Shown one piece after another: positions 48,423-57,693 of a stretch of DNA of 64,000 nucleotides (position 1 is its first letter; the number at the start of each line of letters is the position of its first letter). Below the pieces are notes generated by a model. It was given only the letters and a program-made list of their open reading frames with translations, was not told the DNA's origin and searched no databases. Origin of the DNA: Aeromonas dhakensis. Its GTDB lineage: Bacteria; Pseudomonadota; Gammaproteobacteria; Enterobacterales; Aeromonadaceae. The position numbers and the translations under genes are program-made. The stretch lies in assembly GCF_000820305.1 (NCBI RefSeq), contig NZ_CDBH01000017.1:1-64000 (forward strand), read 5' to 3'.

Positions 48423-49871
48423 TTATTTCGTCGGCACCAGCACCCAGGGATCCCCCTTGCCCGGTTCATTGCCCTGGGTCCACCACTTGGCCTGATAGAT
48501 GGCCCCCTTGTAGCTCACCTGATTGCCTGCGGTATAGACCTTGCTGGCACTCCAGGCAGGTACATCGCCCACCGGGGGATCGGTCGGGTCAACCGGCGCA
48601 GGATCCAGCTTGGCCACCACTCTCACCTTGGGCCAGTTGGCGTGGGAGCCGTAGAAGTTGGTCACGCACTTCTCGTAATCTCCTGGCACCAGCGCCGAGT
48701 AGGCGGTCTGGAACCCCACCAGCTCACACTCGAACGAGTAGCCACCTGGCCGATCCGGGTAGTATTTCCAGTTGCCGTCCCAGTTGGTGTAGAGCACGTC
48801 GGTGGCGCCGTTGAGGTTGAGGCTGCCATAGGGGGTCTGCTGCCAGCAGGTGTTCTTCTCGTCGGCCTTGACCGGGATCTCGTAATGCTTGGCCAGCCCT
48901 TCCCAGTAGCGGATGCGGTTGACCGGCTGACCCTTGTCCTTGTTCTGCTCGCCGCACTCGATGCCGCCGTTGATGACGTTGATGGTGGTGCCAAAACCGT
49001 AGCCGATGCCAGCGGCGATCTCGCGCTGGGAGGGCACCCAGGTGCGGTCAATCACGTGCAGCATGGCAGGCTTGGGAGCCTGCGGGGTCAGGAAGAACCA
49101 GATAGCGGAGGCGAGGTTGAGCCAGGAGTCCGCCACCAGCCCGGGGTTGTTAAGCAGCACGGTCGCATCGCCGTCAAACATCGCCTCGGAGAAGGCACCG
49201 TAGTTGAAATGGTAGGAGAGCTGCTTGGCGCCGCGACCGAAATAACCCTGCCCTGTGCTGCAGGGCCACTTCTTGTTCTGCCAGTCGTTCTGGCCGCAGC
49301 CGGTGGTGTAGCCGGTCTGCCCCTCCGACCAGCCCATCTCGCGCACGTGCACCAGCGCCTGTTGCCACTCCTCCAGGGCCAACGGGTTGTCGGAGATATT
49401 CTCCTTGGCAATGTGGCCGCCGGTCTCCTGGGCGAAATGGGCAAAAGCGGTGATGATGGATTTTTTGCAGATGGCATCGGCATCACGGCCATCGGTATAT
49501 TCACCGCAAAAAGCCGGGAATTTACCGACCGCCCGCAAGAAGCGCTCGTAGGTATATTCAGGTGCCGCCATCTGGGTTAAATAATCCCAGTCCGATTCGG
49601 TGAATACCCGCTCGACCCGTTTGACGTTATCCGGATTGCTCGCTGCCCTCGGTTTGATGGCATCAACAATGGTATTGGAACGTGTCGCCAACGCCTTTGC
49701 CCAAATCCCGTACATGGGATTGGCCGTCTTGGATTTTTCAACCGCCGCCAGATCCGGTGCGGCAATCACATATCCACCGGCATTTTGTGGGTCGGGTTGA
49801 ATATTCATGGCATGACTTGGCAATGCGCAGGCAGCCGCAACCAGCCAGGCACAATGTGTAGGCTTGAACAT
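48423..49871 (-). CDS. secreted GH19 chitinase with C-terminal chitin-binding module
   Basis: 482 residues with a signal peptide (1-~21, ACALPSHA). Family GH19 catalytic domain: catalytic Glu149 in AHFAQETGGHIAKE, the second acid downstream in DNPLALEEW, and the family signature GYFGRGAKQLSYHFNYG (~209-225). A linker (PAPVDPTDPPVGD) leads to a CBM5/12 domain in the last ~45 residues (WSASKVYTAGNQVSYKGAIY...WW). It should degrade chitin outside the cell after type II secretion. Monocistronic. Confidence 0.95.
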   Translation of the reverse strand: MFKPTHCAWLVAAACALPSHAMNIQPDPQNAGGYVIAAPDLAAVEKSKTANPMYGIWAKALATRSNTIVDAIKPRAASNPDNVKRVERVFTESDWDYLTQMAAPEYTYERFLRAVGKFPAFCGEYTDGRDADAICKKSIITAFAHFAQETGGHIAKENISDNPLALEEWQQALVHVREMGWSEGQTGYTTGCGQNDWQNKKWPCSTGQGYFGRGAKQLSYHFNYGAFSEAMFDGDATVLLNNPGLVADSWLNLASAIWFFLTPQAPKPAMLHVIDRTWVPSQREIAAGIGYGFGTTINVINGGIECGEQNKDKGQPVNRIRYWEGLAKHYEIPVKADEKNTCWQQTPYGSLNLNGATDVLYTNWDGNWKYYPDRPGGYSFECELVGFQTAYSALVPGDYEKCVTNFYGSHANWPKVRVVAKLDPAPVDPTDPPVGDVPAWSASKVYTAGNQVSYKGAIYQAKWWTQGNEPGKGDPWVLVPTK

Positions 49872-50078
49872 AACAGACAGTCCTTATGTCAGAATAACGT
49901 CGGGATAAGAGTCGCCTCGAGAGTAATATTATCAGCCACTAAATTCACGATGAAAATTAAGAATATTATCGGAACTGTGAGCCAATTCACTCTGTCGGTC
50001 GGCCCCCATAAAATGCATTGTGAACCGATGTTTTGACGCGGCGGCCGGATATATGTAAATAAACCGAAGAAAAATGAA
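49872..50078. other. chitinase upstream region
   Basis: About 200 AT-rich bases that should hold the chitinase promoter. I did not identify a specific regulator site. Confidence 0.4.
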
Positions 50079-50106
50079 AAAAGAGCGATAAAGCCGCTCT
50101 TTCAAC
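50079..50106 (-). terminator. terminator of the methyltransferase gene
   Basis: AAAGAGCG-ATAAAGC-CGCTCTTT with a T-run on the minus strand. Confidence 0.75.
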
Positions 50107-50187
50107 GAAACAAACGCCCCAGTCGGCGACCTCGAAGGTTAAACAGCAAGCCGCTGCAACAGACCCCGCAACGAAGGGCCCCGCCGC

Positions 50188-51417
50188 TTATTTTTCTGGC
50201 GTGCGCACCGCGCGGATCAGGATATTGCGGGGAGTCATGGGCTTGTCGCAAAACTCGCCCACTTCCACCCGGTAGCCCTGCTCCTGCAGGAAGAGGGCGC
50301 GATCCAGCACCAGCCAGAGCTCCAGCGGTCGACGAAACAGGTGACGCACCAGCTCCATGCGGGCGACATCGCCATAACGCGCCTCCCCCTTTGCCAGAAA
50401 CCCGGCGTAGTCGAGGCTGGCCGGCAACACCAGCCCCTTTCGCTCGGCGGCCCAGCCACAGAAATCCTCGAAGGTGCCGGTCAGCAGGCTCTTTTGCATG
50501 TTGGGCACCGGCAGATATTCATCCACCCCGCGCACCTGGCGCTGCAGGCAGTCAAAGGCCAGCCGCCAGGCCACCTCCTGCTCGCGCAGGCGGGCGATGC
50601 GGGCGCCACCGGTGACCGTCTCCTGCAGCGGCAACTTCAGATCGCTCTTGGCAAGCTGCAGCGCACTGGCCTTGGCCGGGCCGGAGAGCGGGCGGTAGTG
50701 GCTGGTGCGGATCAGGTGATAACAGCAGGGGGAGAGGGTCACCCCCTCGGCACCGCGCGCCGCTACCTGTTCAATCAGATGGGTGTGCAGCTCGCCGCAG
50801 GCGTGCAGCGCCATGGCGTGATGGGCCGGAGCGATCAGCTGGGCGGTCTCATCGGCGAAGGCATCGGCACAGACAAATGCCATCCGGGCGCCGTCACGGG
50901 CGGCCAGCAGGCGCCCCTCTTCGCACAGGGGCGCCTGCAGCTCCAGGCTCAGCACCTCGGCCTGACGGTGCAGGGAGACCAGCCGCCCTAGGTGGCCCTT
51001 GCCTGCACACCACTCCAGATAGGGGCCGCGATGGGCGGGCAGGCAGGCGGTGAAGGCTTCAATCTGGGCCTGCTTGCGCCCCGGCATGTACATCGCCATG
51101 GTCCGCTCGCACGGGATGGGTTCGCCCGTCAGGGTCGGCAACGCACTCAGGGCATGCAGCGCCGAGCCCTGCGGGATCCAGGGGGCCAGCAGCTCGCACA
51201 GTGCGGGCATGTCGCCATCAAGCCGCTCAATCTCGGCCAGCGACAGGGCATTGAGCCGCTCGGCCAGCGCCGGCGTCGTCTTGGCAAAGGCGAGGTCAAG
51301 GTGATGATAGGGTTGATATTGCCACCAGTGCCGGGCTTCGCTCAGCAGTCGATCCAGTTGTTGAAAACGTTGAGCCAGCACGCGCGCCCCTGTTCTGCCG
51401 TCAAAATGGAGGCTCAT
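50188..51417 (-). CDS. SAM-dependent methyltransferase (Methyltransf_32-like)
   Basis: 409 residues from MSLHFDGRTGARVL at 51417 (GGGA 9 bases upstream); the frame is open to 51480, so up to 21 more residues are possible. SAM-binding motif YLEWCAGKGHLGRL (~145) and a downstream SPCCYHLI motif, typical of this family of uncharacterised methyltransferases (DUF-type, GSTCD-like). The substrate, RNA or protein, is unknown. The gene stands alone. Confidence 0.75.
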   Translation of the reverse strand: MSLHFDGRTGARVLAQRFQQLDRLLSEARHWWQYQPYHHLDLAFAKTTPALAERLNALSLAEIERLDGDMPALCELLAPWIPQGSALHALSALPTLTGEPIPCERTMAMYMPGRKQAQIEAFTACLPAHRGPYLEWCAGKGHLGRLVSLHRQAEVLSLELQAPLCEEGRLLAARDGARMAFVCADAFADETAQLIAPAHHAMALHACGELHTHLIEQVAARGAEGVTLSPCCYHLIRTSHYRPLSGPAKASALQLAKSDLKLPLQETVTGGARIARLREQEVAWRLAFDCLQRQVRGVDEYLPVPNMQKSLLTGTFEDFCGWAAERKGLVLPASLDYAGFLAKGEARYGDVARMELVRHLFRRPLELWLVLDRALFLQEQGYRVEVGEFCDKPMTPRNILIRAVRTPEK

Positions 51418-51654
51418 TCTAGCGATCCCGCGCCAAAAAGCACTCTCATCCATGCTGCGCCGGCGTGGTTGTGCCACCATCCCCCAGCTTCAGCACGGGC
51501 AAAGAGAGCCCCTTAGGTCAATCCCTCCGGCCCGCCATAACCCTGCGGCGGGGCTTAGCCTGACAAAGAGCGGGGTTTTGTGGTATATTCCGCCCCTTCA
51601 TTATCTTGGCCTGCCCAGCGCGGGCCATTTTACCAACGTGAATGGAACCAAAAC

Positions 51655-52233
51655 ATGACCATCAATGCCATCCTGCAAGCGCGCGCGGGCGCCAAGTGTG
51701 AACTGTGCGGTGCCGAACAGGCACTGACTGCCTTCGCGGTCCCCCACTCTCCGGCCAGCGATGATGATCACAGCGTTGCCCTGTGCGACACCTGCCATGG
51801 CCAGCTGGAGCAGCCAGAAACCACAGTGGTCAACCACTGGCGCTGCCTGGGTGACAGCATGTGGAGCCAGGTACCTGCGGTACAGGTCATGGCGTGGCGC
51901 CAGCTGAAAAACCTCTCCGCCCAGGGCGAGGTGTGGGCCCAGGACATGCTGGACATGATGTACATGGAAGACGAGACCAAGGCCTGGGCCGAAGCCGGCC
52001 TGGCCAGCGAGGATGACGACAGCGTACCGACCGTCGACTCCAACGGCGCCGTACTGGTCGAAGGTGACTCGGTGACCCTGATCAAGGATCTGGACGTCAA
52101 GGGGGCGGGCTTCACCGCCAAGCGCGGCACCCTGGTGAAGGGCATCCGCCTCACCAACAACCCGCTGCACATTGAAGGCAAGGTCAACGGCGTGCAGATC
52201 GTGCTGGTCGCCGCCTACCTGAAAAAGGCCTGA
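51655..52233 (+). CDS. PhnA/YjdM-family protein
   Basis: 192 residues. N-terminal zinc-ribbon CELCGAEQ ... CDTCHGQL (15-50), C-terminal SH3-like PhnA domain with DGAVLVEGDSVTLIKDLDVKG-type sequence (here DSNGAVLVEGDSV) and KRGTLVKGIRL. Despite the name, the family is not a phosphonoacetate hydrolase. Its role in phosphonate use is unproven, and no phn genes are adjacent. Confidence 0.85.
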   Translation: MTINAILQARAGAKCELCGAEQALTAFAVPHSPASDDDHSVALCDTCHGQLEQPETTVVNHWRCLGDSMWSQVPAVQVMAWRQLKNLSAQGEVWAQDMLDMMYMEDETKAWAEAGLASEDDDSVPTVDSNGAVLVEGDSVTLIKDLDVKGAGFTAKRGTLVKGIRLTNNPLHIEGKVNGVQIVLVAAYLKKA

Positions 52234-52257
52234 TCGCCCTCACGAACCGATAGCAAG

Positions 52258-52282
52258 AGCGCCCCGCGGGGCGCTTTTTTTA
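52258..52282 (+). terminator. phnA-like gene terminator
   Basis: AGCGCCCCGCGGGGCGCT palindrome followed by seven T. Confidence 0.92.
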
Positions 52283-52476
52283 TGGCTGCCAATTGCCCTG
52301 CAGCGACCCTGTTCTGGCTTCGTAGCGTCGCAGCACAAGGCCCTACACCGGCATGCTGTCTGCCGTTATTTTGAGCGAAAGGTTGGTGTCATCAGCTACC
52401 CTGTGGCACTCTGGGGGTTCATGGACTGACCTACCCCGACACCGCGAGTGTCATCATTGCAAAAGGAGCACGCCAG

Positions 52477-52584
52477 ATGGCCAAAGTCAGCAAGAAAGAG
52501 ATCAAGAAGAAGATCGCCACCCGCCTCGAGAAAATTGCCAAGCACGAGAGCAAGATCAAGAAGCTGAAGAAAGCCCTGAAATAA
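52477..52584 (+). CDS. small lysine-rich protein, 35 residues
   Basis: MAKVSKKEIKKKIATRLEKI (first 20) then a similar helix; 14 Lys and 1 Arg in 35 residues, no Cys or Pro, compatible with one long amphipathic helix. AAGGAG eight bases upstream and an intrinsic terminator 14 bases after the stop give it a full gene frame of its own. No family recognised. A role as nucleic-acid or ribosome-binding peptide is a guess. Confidence 0.7.
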   Translation: MAKVSKKEIKKKIATRLEKIAKHESKIKKLKKALK

Positions 52585-52597
52585 GGGCCGACACAAT

Positions 52598-52624
52598 AAA
52601 AAACCGCCAGTTGGCGGTTTTTTA
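52598..52624. terminator. terminator shared by the small basic gene and phzF
   Basis: AAACCGCCA-GT-TGGCGGTTTTTT. Confidence 0.9.
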
Positions 52625-52633
52625 TTGGCTGGG

Positions 52634-53521
52634 TCACATCAGGCGGGCGCGGCCAAATACCCGGATTGAACTGCCGGGCTCGGGGGGGATCTCGGCGTGC
52701 AGGTGCGATGCCATCCCCATCTCCTCCCCCTGCAAGAGATCGATGATGCCACCGTGGGGCCAGTGCAGGTCCCGCAGGTAACCGGCAAAGGCTGCGGTGG
52801 CCGCGCCGGTGGCGGGATCTTCATAGACGCCACCATAGGCAAAGGGGTTGCGGGTATGAAACAGCTGCTCGCGGGCGGCGTGAACCAGCAAGATGGTGAC
52901 CAGCCCCTCTTGTTGCATCAGGGTGCGCCCCGCGGCCATCTCGTAGTGCATGGCCGCCAGGGCCGCGCGGCTGTTGAGGGCCAGCACCAGATGATCGGCG
53001 CCGCCATGGATAAGGGCCGGCGGAATGCGGGGATCCAGATCAGCCCGGGTATAACCAAACAGCGCCAGCGCATCTCTTACCAACGCTGCGGGAGCGGGCT
53101 TGCTGCGAGTGGGCGGTGACTGCAATGCCGCCTGCCACTCCCCTTCCCCATCCAGCCAGCTCGATACCGAAATGGTGGCCTGATTGAGCTGCAACCCATA
53201 CTCACCGGGGCCAACCCGGCGGCCCAGCGCCACCCCAAGGGCAATGGTGGCATGGCCGCAAAAAGGCACCTCGGCCAGTGGAGAGAAGTAACGCACCCGC
53301 CACTGCGACGCCGCCGTCCCGGCCGTCCCATCGGCAATGGCGAGCGGCGCGGCAAAGGCCGTCTCTGAAAAACCCACCTCGGCGGCGATGCGCTGCATCT
53401 CCTCGGCAGCGGGCAGCTGAGCACCAAGCCAGACCCCGGCCGGATTGCCTCCCGTCTCCCCAGAAGAGAAGGCGGCAATACGCACCAACTCGGGTTTCCA
53501 CTGTGCTGCTGGCTCTGTCAT
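52634..53521 (-). CDS. PhzF-family isomerase-like protein
   Basis: 295 residues from MTEPAAQWKPELVRI at 53521; an earlier in-frame ATG adds 18 residues without support. Family motifs: GNPAGVWLG, GFSETAFAAPL (catalytic Glu), PFCGHATIALGVA and DPATGAATAAFAGY. PhzF-type proteins are diaminopimelate epimerase-fold isomerases; the phenazine reaction is unlikely without phz genes, so the substrate is unknown. Confidence 0.87.
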   Translation of the reverse strand: MTEPAAQWKPELVRIAAFSSGETGGNPAGVWLGAQLPAAEEMQRIAAEVGFSETAFAAPLAIADGTAGTAASQWRVRYFSPLAEVPFCGHATIALGVALGRRVGPGEYGLQLNQATISVSSWLDGEGEWQAALQSPPTRSKPAPAALVRDALALFGYTRADLDPRIPPALIHGGADHLVLALNSRAALAAMHYEMAAGRTLMQQEGLVTILLVHAAREQLFHTRNPFAYGGVYEDPATGAATAAFAGYLRDLHWPHGGIIDLLQGEEMGMASHLHAEIPPEPGSSIRVFGRARLM

Positions 53522-53720
53522 GACTTGCTCCTGACGATGGCTGATAACCCTGGCCTGCCGACTGTGTTTGCACATACCGCAGGCCGTTTTTCATAAGATA
53601 GCGAGCCCGTCGTGGCCGGTAAATTAAATGGTACACGGGTGCCGCTTGGGCGCCGCAGAGCCGGGCGGCAGCAACTACCTTTGAGGCGTGTCTGTATAAG
53701 GTCCTGCAGTGGAGCACCCT

Positions 53721-53924
53721 ATGTATTCTTACACCCTCACCTTCAAGGAGGAGGTCGACAAGCTGACCGCCCCCGAACATGAGATCGGCCTGCACAGCCC
53801 CGCCCAGGCCGGTGATTTCATCATCCTCTCCGATGGCAGCCGCCATCAGGTGATGTTCGTCACCCATCGTGCTCACTACAGCAGCCTCTACCTCGACAAG
53901 GGGGTTCGAGTGCCGCAGGGCTAG
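53721..53924 (+). CDS. small conserved-looking protein of unknown function
   Basis: 67 residues from the ATG at 53721 with GGAG six bases upstream. Composition is soluble and beta-rich (YSYTLTFKEEVDKLT, GDFIILSDGSRHQVMFVTHR). It ends SLYLDKGVRVPQG. Codon positions look coding. No domain recognised. It stands between phzF (divergent) and a converging gene. Confidence 0.65.
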   Translation: MYSYTLTFKEEVDKLTAPEHEIGLHSPAQAGDFIILSDGSRHQVMFVTHRAHYSSLYLDKGVRVPQG

Positions 53925-54004
53925 AGGAAAGCCATCAGCCGCTGCAGACAACCAAAGCGCGGCTCCTGGCCGCGCGTTGAACGTTCCGGGCAGATCAAGG
54001 GATA

Positions 54005-54835
54005 TCAGAGCACCTTGATCACCGGCTGATGCATGATGGCGACCTCGTTCTGATAGACCACCAGCTCACCCGGCGGCATGCCCTGCTCACCCAAAACGGT
54101 CACGGCGCACTCGTAGCGGTAAGGGCCGCTGGTGAATTGAAAGGTGTGGTTGCCTCCTGTGCCCTCCACCCTGACGGTGCCATTGCTGAGCACCAGGTCC
54201 GGTTTGTCGCTGAGCGCCTTGCCCTTGGCCCAGGAGGCGTAGCGATAGCGGCCATCCCCCAACTCGTCGATGCGAATGGTAAATTTCTCGGTCTGCCACA
54301 TCAGCTCGGGGCGTTTGTACTCCCGCAGGCCGGGATAAAGATCGCTTTTCTGTTTGGCGACAAGCTCGGCCTTGCGTTTTGCAGCCTGCGCCGTCTGATG
54401 ATTGATACCGATCACCTTGCCATCGAAATCCAGCCACACCTCGCCACTGCCGAGCATGATGCCGCGCCAGCCCATGGCCTGCCAATCCTGCCCGGCCCGG
54501 GAGCTGGCGATGCGCTTTAAAATGGCCTCATCAAACACCTCGTCGAAACGGGCCACCATCTCGGACGAATTATTGATGACCGGGATGGGATACTCCTGCT
54601 TGAAGGGGTACTTGATCTGGCGGGCCAGCGCCTGCTGATCCCGCGCCTTGGCGGCATCGATCACCCGCTGCACCAGGGGCTGATACTCGGCGGCGAGCTG
54701 CGGCTTCTCGGCGTAGGCCGGCATCATAGCCAGCAGCCAGCCCAGCAGCGACACCAGCATCAGACTCCCCCAACGAAGCGCCATTTTCCCCGGCGCTTTG
54801 CCTTTCTCACCAACAGCCCACTGCACCTTGTTCAT
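54005..54835 (-). CDS. exported protein of unknown function
   Basis: 276 residues, ATG with AAGGAG five bases upstream. A long charged n-region precedes a strong hydrophobic core and cleavage site (LMLVSLLGWLLAMMPAYA, ~25-42). The mature part has a helical N-terminal half (YQPLVQRVIDAAKARDQQAL) and a beta-rich C-terminal half (RVEGTGGNHTFQFTSGPYRYEC). No named domain recognised. Probably periplasmic. Confidence 0.7.
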   Translation of the reverse strand: MNKVQWAVGEKGKAPGKMALRWGSLMLVSLLGWLLAMMPAYAEKPQLAAEYQPLVQRVIDAAKARDQQALARQIKYPFKQEYPIPVINNSSEMVARFDEVFDEAILKRIASSRAGQDWQAMGWRGIMLGSGEVWLDFDGKVIGINHQTAQAAKRKAELVAKQKSDLYPGLREYKRPELMWQTEKFTIRIDELGDGRYRYASWAKGKALSDKPDLVLSNGTVRVEGTGGNHTFQFTSGPYRYECAVTVLGEQGMPPGELVVYQNEVAIMHQPVIKVL

Positions 54836-54881
54836 CTCATCTCCTTCAGTGGCTTGCAGCCTGCCCTGTTCATATCGTCAT

Positions 54882-55367
54882 TCAGGGCGCATCCGGTAAC
54901 CAATATTCATAGAAATCTGTTTCAGCATGCTTGGGGTTTGGCCCAAGATATCGCCACCCGCAGCGTCGATAGAAACGCAGCGCACGCAGGTTGAGGCGGC
55001 TGACCGACAGCACTGCCCGCCGGCAACCGGCCTGCTGCATTGTGTGGGCAACGTGCTGGAGCAGCAATGCGGCCAGGCCCTGTCCGCGCGCCTGCGGCGT
55101 CAAATAGATCAGGTGAACGTAGCCGCTATCCGGCTCGGATGAAGAGGTACGAAATTCCAGCTGCCCTACTATTTCGCCACCGCGCCATACATGCAGATAA
55201 TGCCACTCCCGGCTGGTCAGCCTCGTCGTCATCCGTTCCCGATAGCCCGCCAGGAACGCGTCAAATCCGTCGTCGCGATGGAAGCTGCACACATAGGCGT
55301 CCCGGCGCGCTGCCACACAAAACTCATAGTCACGGGCCAGATTGACCCTGTTGAACGCGAGGTTCAT
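54882..55367 (-). CDS. GNAT acetyltransferase
   Basis: 161 residues. GNAT motif A LIYLTPQARGQGLAALLLQHV (~90-110) with the Q/RxxGxG/A acetyl-CoA loop, and motif B LNLRALRFYRRCGW. The substrate cannot be inferred. Neighbouring genes are unrelated. Confidence 0.82.
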   Translation of the reverse strand: MNLAFNRVNLARDYEFCVAARRDAYVCSFHRDDGFDAFLAGYRERMTTRLTSREWHYLHVWRGGEIVGQLEFRTSSSEPDSGYVHLIYLTPQARGQGLAALLLQHVAHTMQQAGCRRAVLSVSRLNLRALRFYRRCGWRYLGPNPKHAETDFYEYWLPDAP

Positions 55368-55432
55368 TCACCATCCTTGTCATAGCGCTTGCTTATCATG
55401 GTCTGAACCGAGCTCAGGAGCATTGGATGACA

Positions 55433-56044
55433 TCAGTCAAATGCATTCTCAGCATCTCTGATGGTGGAAGATATCAGTTTTTCGAAGATTTCCATTTGTC
55501 CGGCAGGAATAAGCTGAGATTGCATCAATCTACGTTTTTCCGGACCAAAACACCGTTCGGCCACCCAGCCAATCAAATAAACCAAGGAGAGGCAGCCGCC
55601 TGCCGTTGCAATATTTCCTTGCACTACCAGGGGAGAGTCTTGAACATCTCCCCCCATCTCCAGCAACCGGGCTTTGGCTGCAGGGTTGGTTGTCAATTTC
55701 TTTCCCTTCAGCAAACCCAGTTCATGCAATATGAATGAACCTGCGCATATTGAGCCAATCAGCTGCCGCTGCGGCTCCAGTCGCAACGCGGACATGAACT
55801 CATGGTCCTGCAGCGCGGCAGGGATGCCACGCTGCCCGCTGGTGATCAGCACCACATCCTGATCACGGGCTTCCGTCACATGTCCATCCGTCTTTACGTT
55901 GATACCCAGTGCAGAGCCATGCTCCGGTTTGGTTCCCAGTATTTTCACCGACCAGCTATCTTTGCTTCTCCCAAGCAGGTCATACATCAAGAAAAAATCC
56001 ACATCGGTGAAATCATCAAATAAAACAATACCAACCTTGTACAT
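55433..56044 (-). CDS. DJ-1/PfpI-family protein
   Basis: 203 residues. The nucleophile elbow is Cys100 in GSICAGSFIL, preceded by Glu-type residue in FDDFTDVDFFLMYDLL at the N-terminus. The arrangement resembles GATase1/isonitrile hydratase-like (InhA, AraC N-terminal type) members of the superfamily. A chaperone/deglycase or hydratase role is possible; not determined. Confidence 0.82.
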   Translation of the reverse strand: MYKVGIVLFDDFTDVDFFLMYDLLGRSKDSWSVKILGTKPEHGSALGINVKTDGHVTEARDQDVVLITSGQRGIPAALQDHEFMSALRLEPQRQLIGSICAGSFILHELGLLKGKKLTTNPAAKARLLEMGGDVQDSPLVVQGNIATAGGCLSLVYLIGWVAERCFGPEKRRLMQSQLIPAGQMEIFEKLISSTIRDAENAFD

Positions 56045-56108
56045 GGCTACCCCGCCCTCCCGTGCAGATAATCAGATGGATATGTAACGCGCCGCATGAA
56101 ATATCGCG

Positions 56109-56612
56109 TCATGTCGCCTTGAGGTGCTTTTTTACCTTCTTCAACGCCATAGTGCGCTTGCGCGGCGAGAGATAATCGATAAACAGATTTCCCTGCAGGT
56201 GATCGATCTCATGCTGCATCACGACGGCCAGGAAATCGCAGCTCTTTACCGTGATCGGGACGCCATGACGATCCAGCGCCGACACCCCCACTGTGCTGTA
56301 ACGTTCGACGTCGGCGTAATAATCGGGCACGGAGAGACACCCCTCTTGCCCAAGCGCCGGTTCAGGACCGCTTATCACTTGCGGATTGATCAATACCAGC
56401 GGTTGATCCCTGTTCTTTGACAGGTCGATGATGACGATGACCTCCTTGCGCCCCACTTGCGTGGCGGCGAGACCAATACCATTGTCGGTGGCATAGAGGG
56501 TCTCCAGCATGTCATCGATCAGGCCTTGCACGGCCGCAATATCCTCAACCCGCTCGGCCTTGACTCTCAACCTGGGGTCGGGAACCGTTAAAATATCCAG
56601 CCTTGCCATCAA
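56109..56612 (-). CDS. def: peptide deformylase
   Basis: 167 residues with all three catalytic motifs: GIGLAATQVG (45-54), EGCLSVP (Cys92 metal ligand) and QHEIDHL (His134, Glu135, His138). It removes the formyl group from nascent proteins. It is not next to fmt, so it is probably a second deformylase in the genome, as in many Aeromonas and Vibrio species. Ten bases separate it from the upstream GNAT gene. Confidence 0.9.
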   Translation of the reverse strand: MMARLDILTVPDPRLRVKAERVEDIAAVQGLIDDMLETLYATDNGIGLAATQVGRKEVIVIIDLSKNRDQPLVLINPQVISGPEPALGQEGCLSVPDYYADVERYSTVGVSALDRHGVPITVKSCDFLAVVMQHEIDHLQGNLFIDYLSPRKRTMALKKVKKHLKAT

Positions 56613-56621
56613 TACGCTCCC

Positions 56622-57092
56622 TCAACCATGGGCACCCCATGACTCTTCCCTCGTCACCGGTCGGGACAAGGAGACGAACGCCGGCTCCTCCGCCACCACC
56701 TGATAACCGAGGCGCCGATAAAACCGCATCGCCCCCTGATTAGCGGTAAAACTCGACAGGGTCACCCGGTGTCTCCCCTCAGATGCCGCTTCGCGATGCA
56801 GCCGCGCCATGACGGCCGAACCAAGCTGCCGGCCCTGATGGCGAGGGAAGATGATCAGCAGATGGACGTGCAGCGCATCCTCGTATGGCTTGCAGCAGAG
56901 CAGGCCGACTCGCTCCCCCTCTACCAGGATCCACGAAAACCAGTGCGGCTCATATTCGCTGGTCAACCGCGCGCGCTGCATCTCGTCATCCCAGCCAAAC
57001 ACTGCCTCGACATAGGGAAAGATCCCCTCTTTGACGGCCGCAAAGCGCTGTTCACACTCACTTGGCGGGATCCCTGCCAGTGTTATCTCCAT
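56622..57092 (-). CDS. GNAT acetyltransferase
   Basis: 156 residues. Motif A is LLIIFPRHQGRQLGSAVMARL (~75-95) with the RHQGRQLG loop; motif B TANQGAMRFYRRLGYQV. The N-terminal part (GIFPYVEAVFGWDDEMQ) is common to a subfamily of unknown substrate. Ten bases upstream of def in the same direction, so likely co-transcribed with it. Confidence 0.85.
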   Translation of the reverse strand: MEITLAGIPPSECEQRFAAVKEGIFPYVEAVFGWDDEMQRARLTSEYEPHWFSWILVEGERVGLLCCKPYEDALHVHLLIIFPRHQGRQLGSAVMARLHREAASEGRHRVTLSSFTANQGAMRFYRRLGYQVVAEEPAFVSLSRPVTREESWGAHG

Positions 57093-57093
57093 T

Positions 57094-57195
57094 TCATCCC
57101 TCTGATCTGTTCGGCGCCATGACGACCAATGCCCCCATCACAGCCCCCGCGATGGTGACGATGCTGCGGGGTTTGGCCCCAATATTGATTTTCAT
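57094..57195 (-). CDS. possible 33-residue membrane peptide overlapping the GNAT start
   Basis: MKINIGAKPRSIVTIAGAVM (first 20) with one hydrophobic stretch. The TGA stop lies 2 bases before the GNAT start codon (56622 gene), so it could act as a coupled leader. The ribosome binding site is weak, which keeps confidence low. Confidence 0.3.
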   Translation of the reverse strand: MKINIGAKPRSIVTIAGAVMGALVVMAPNRSEG

Positions 57196-57381
57196 TTGGA
57201 TATCTTACTAAACAATCTGGAGATGAAAAGGTTGCAGGTACAAACCGGTGGCAATAAGTGTGATGAGACGTCCCTCGTCGGAGGATGGAGGAAAGCAAAT
57301 CAAGGGGAAGATGACAGGGGATAGCGTCCGGTGCGGCACCGGGCATGGGAAGAAATCGGGCCAACCGTGGGCCCGATGGGT

Positions 57382-57693
57382 TTAAGGGAGGCTCACCTCC
57401 TCCATAAAAATCAGCCGCAGCGGCTCTGCCAGCAGAACCTCGGCCTGGGCGGCAAAGGCCAGGAAATAGTCCGTCTGGCAGTGACTGTCCAGCGCGGCCT
57501 GATTGATGAACGCCTCGCGCATGTAGAAGGTGCCCGGCTCCTCCTGCAATTCAAACAACACGTAATCCAGGTTGCCCGGCTCGCGCCGCGTCGGCGCAAT
57601 AAGCTTGAGCAGCTCGCGGCGCAGTTGCTCTCTCATGCCGGTGCGGGCCTTCAGCACGGCGATAGACACCAGTTTGTCTGTCTCTTTTTTCAT
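57382..57693 (-). CDS. antibiotic biosynthesis monooxygenase (ABM) domain protein
   Basis: 103 residues, one ABM/YgiN-type ferredoxin-like domain: VSIAVLKARTGMREQLRREL, REPGNLDYVLFELQEEPGTFYMREAF and DYFLAFAAQAEVLL. Single-domain members act as quinol monooxygenases or heme degraders; which applies here is unknown. Confidence 0.87.
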   Translation of the reverse strand: MKKETDKLVSIAVLKARTGMREQLRRELLKLIAPTRREPGNLDYVLFELQEEPGTFYMREAFINQAALDSHCQTDYFLAFAAQAEVLLAEPLRLIFMEEVSLP

